The notes under the pieces were generated by a model that saw only the letters and a list, made by a program, of their open reading frames with translations, searched no databases and had not been told where the DNA came from. From an uncultured Oscillospiraceae bacterium (GTDB lineage: Bacteria > Bacillota > Clostridia > Oscillospirales > Oscillospiraceae), in NCBI GenBank assembly GCA_910585265.1, contig CAJUCA010000030.1, positions 1 through 41,791 on the forward strand: DNA of 41,791 nucleotides, written 5' to 3'. Made by a program: the position numbers and the translations under genes. Positions 40,229 through 41,791 of the stretch are shown piece by piece (the stretch's first letter is position 1; each line of letters begins with the position of its first letter).

Positions 40229-41293
40229 GTGAAGCAGTACGATAAGCTCCCCATCGTGGACGCGGCCAGACGGTGCGGCGTGGCTCTGGATTCCCGGACG
40301 CTGCGGCGGCGGGAGGTGGAGGCCACCTGTCCCTTCTGCCACGACCACGGGCCGGGGAAGTACCATCTCAGCCTGAACACCGCCACGGACCAATACCGCT
40401 GCCACCTGTGCGGCACCCGTGGCAACAGCGTGACGCTGTATGCCCAACTCATGGGGGTAACCAACCGGGAGGCGTACCAGGCCTTGAAGCAGGAGGGCAA
40501 GGTCTACCCCATGCCCAGGCAGGAGGCGTCCCCCAAGGACGCCGAACGCCAGCCCCTGCCCCTGGAGCGGCGGCATGAGGCGTATGCCGCCATGCTGGAC
40601 CACCTGACGCTTTTGGACCAGCACCGGGAAAACCTGCTGGAGCGGGGGCTGTCTGAGGAACGGATTGCCCGGAATCAGTACCGCAGTATGCCGGAGACGG
40701 ACGCGGGGCGGCGGCTATTGGCCGCCCTGCTCCGCTCCTGCGGCCATGAGCTGCTGGGCCTACCGGGGTTCCGTACCTATTACGGCGACTGGACGATCTC
40801 CGGGCCGAAGGGGTTTCTGGTTCCTGTCCGGAATCAGAACGGGCTGATCCAGGGAATGAAGATACGGCTGGACGACGCGGACAAGCCAGACCGGAAATAC
40901 CGCTGGCTGTCCAGCCGGGACTTGACCAACGGCACCCGAAGCTACTCCTATATCCATGTGACAGGCGACACCACCCAAAAGCGGGCCTTCCTCACGGAGG
41001 GTCCGCTGAAGGGGGACGTGGCAAGCTACCTGGCCCATGACGCGCTGTTTGTGTGCGTGGGCGGGGTGAACGCCATCTGCGGGCTGAAGAAAACGCTGGT
41101 GGGCTTGGGCGTCTCCCGGGTGGTGGAGGCTATGGATATGGACCAAATGACCAACCCAGACGTCCGCAACGCCGTGCTGGCGATGCGGAAGGAAGTGCAG
41201 GCCATCAAGGGCCTAAAATACACGAAATACACATGGAACCCGGCGTATAAGGGGATAGACGATTATTTTTTGAGCCGGGTGGCGGCCATGTGA
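40229..41293 (+). CDS. CHC2 zinc-finger primase-like protein with DUF3854/TOPRIM-like end
   Basis: A 354-residue protein. The N-terminal zinc finger CPFC...YRCHLCG (Cys34, 37, 58, 61) is that of DnaG/phage primases. The C-terminal half has FLTEGPLKGDVASYL, LFVCVGGVNA and VVEAMDMDQ, which fits the DUF3854 / TOPRIM-like fold with acidic metal ligands. It would make or handle primers for element replication. AGGAGGTGA is 12 bp before the GTG start, a rather long spacing, but no better start is seen. It ends with an in-frame TGA before the last gene. Confidence 0.8.
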   Translation: MKQYDKLPIVDAARRCGVALDSRTLRRREVEATCPFCHDHGPGKYHLSLNTATDQYRCHLCGTRGNSVTLYAQLMGVTNREAYQALKQEGKVYPMPRQEASPKDAERQPLPLERRHEAYAAMLDHLTLLDQHRENLLERGLSEERIARNQYRSMPETDAGRRLLAALLRSCGHELLGLPGFRTYYGDWTISGPKGFLVPVRNQNGLIQGMKIRLDDADKPDRKYRWLSSRDLTNGTRSYSYIHVTGDTTQKRAFLTEGPLKGDVASYLAHDALFVCVGGVNAICGLKKTLVGLGVSRVVEAMDMDQMTNPDVRNAVLAMRKEVQAIKGLKYTKYTWNPAYKGIDDYFLSRVAAM

Positions 41294-41315
41294 TGATGAA
41301 ATGGGGGAATACACA

Positions 41316-41780
41316 ATGAATGTCTACACAAATCCAGATTCGGGGGGTTGTCTGCTGGAAGCGGAAGCCTGTAAGCTGATTATCAAGGAACTGGATCGGA
41401 TCAGGGAAAAGTACCAGCGGAAGGTAGACCGTGAGACAGAGGCGCGCCGGAAAGAGCTTGCGGCCGTCATGGAGTATGCCAACGAGGGCGAAATCCTGGA
41501 TGCGTATGGCTGTGAGATAATTACGCGGCAACAGTATGAACGCTGCGTGGATGTATTCAGGCAGGGTGAATCCATGTTGGAGAATCACCCGCCCACCAAA
41601 GCTGAGCGGGTGTGCAAGATCCTTTTCCGCATCCGCAGAGATATCCTGGCCGAACAGCAGGAGTGGGCATTTTCGGCTCTGTCCCCAGAGGAACAGGCGC
41701 AGGAGCGGGCGCGGCAAAACGCCGCCCTGCGGAAATGGAAGAACTATTTGAAGGACGCCCAAAAAACATTTGCGTCCTAA
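41316..41780 (+). CDS. hypothetical helical protein
   Basis: A 154-residue charged, probably all-helical protein with coiled-coil stretches (KELDRIREKYQRKVDRETEA). GGGGGA is 8 bp before the ATG at 41316; an in-frame ATG at 41301 has no ribosome site. No family recognised. The window ends 11 bp after its stop. Confidence 0.7.
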   Translation: MNVYTNPDSGGCLLEAEACKLIIKELDRIREKYQRKVDRETEARRKELAAVMEYANEGEILDAYGCEIITRQQYERCVDVFRQGESMLENHPPTKAERVCKILFRIRRDILAEQQEWAFSALSPEEQAQERARQNAALRKWKNYLKDAQKTFAS

Positions 41781-41791
41781 GAACCTGTTTA

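Noticed and set aside
38209..40500. A 763-codon minus-strand open frame
   Set aside because: It spans the Rad50-like gene and parts of both neighbours, and it has no motif or ribosome site. The plus strand carries Walker A and the zinc hook in the right order.

Overview
The window looks like DNA of a high-G+C gut member of the Bacillota, in the broad Oscillospiraceae / Flavonifractor-like group. The evidence is strong AGGAGG-type ribosome sites, a DUF4317 gene and a DUF6465 gene on the minus strand, SLH domains on a secreted protein, and a clostridial-type mobile-element backbone. I could not run a search, so the genus is a guess. No rRNA, tRNA or CRISPR array was seen.

Layout. (1) 1-6.9 kb, element backbone: Zn-ribbon-like tail, MoxR/RavA-type AAA+ ATPase, SSB, small proteins, a VWA protein with an intact MIDAS motif, two apparently internally deleted genes (DUF4160-like and DUF3990-like), then DUF6465 and DUF4317 on the minus strand with recognisable promoters. 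(2) 7.2-8.35 kb, a candidate phase switch: a tyrosine recombinase gene followed 13 bp later by a 29-bp perfect inverted repeat pair (8045-8073 / 8319-8347). The repeats bracket 245 bp that carry a good sigma70-type promoter, now pointing left, away from the glycan genes. (3) 8.35-9.05 kb, a long leader with decayed material: a truncated DUF4422 glycosyltransferase start and two inverted repeats. (4) 9.05-19.98 kb, a lower-G+C block for surface-glycan decoration and export: GT2, LicD, LicC/PntC-like cytidylyltransferase, class V aminotransferase, a 1278-residue LicD / LicD-like / GNAT fusion, FkbH-like protein, acyl carrier protein, VOC protein and ABC permease. (5) 19.99-28.35 kb, G+C-rich again: ABC ATPase, WG-repeat/SLH protein, secreted protein, O-antigen-ligase-like membrane protein, polyprenyl-phosphate glycosylphosphotransferase and GT4, closed downstream by a strong terminator. 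(6) 28.6-41.8 kb, a long co-directional backbone operon: JAMM protein, ThiF/E1-like protein, sliding clamp, bactofilin-like protein, DUF6094 methyltransferase, PRTRC-B/E2-like protein, Rad52-like annealing protein, Rad50-like zinc-hook ATPase and a CHC2 zinc-finger primase-like protein.

How the parts may work together. The backbone encodes its own DNA-processing set (SSB, clamp, Rad52-like, Rad50-like, primase-like) beside a ubiquitin-conjugation-like set (E1, E2-like, JAMM) resembling the PRTRC system of proteobacterial plasmids. The glycan locus appears to be cargo in this backbone. Its first genes would be transcribed only after the recombinase flips the 8.05-8.35 kb segment; as sequenced the switch reads OFF, and its promoter would make RNA antisense to the end of the recombinase gene. 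The activation and transfer genes suggest a polymer decorated with an aminoalcohol or aminophosphonate ester and perhaps a three-carbon acyl unit, but the chemistry is inferred from families only.
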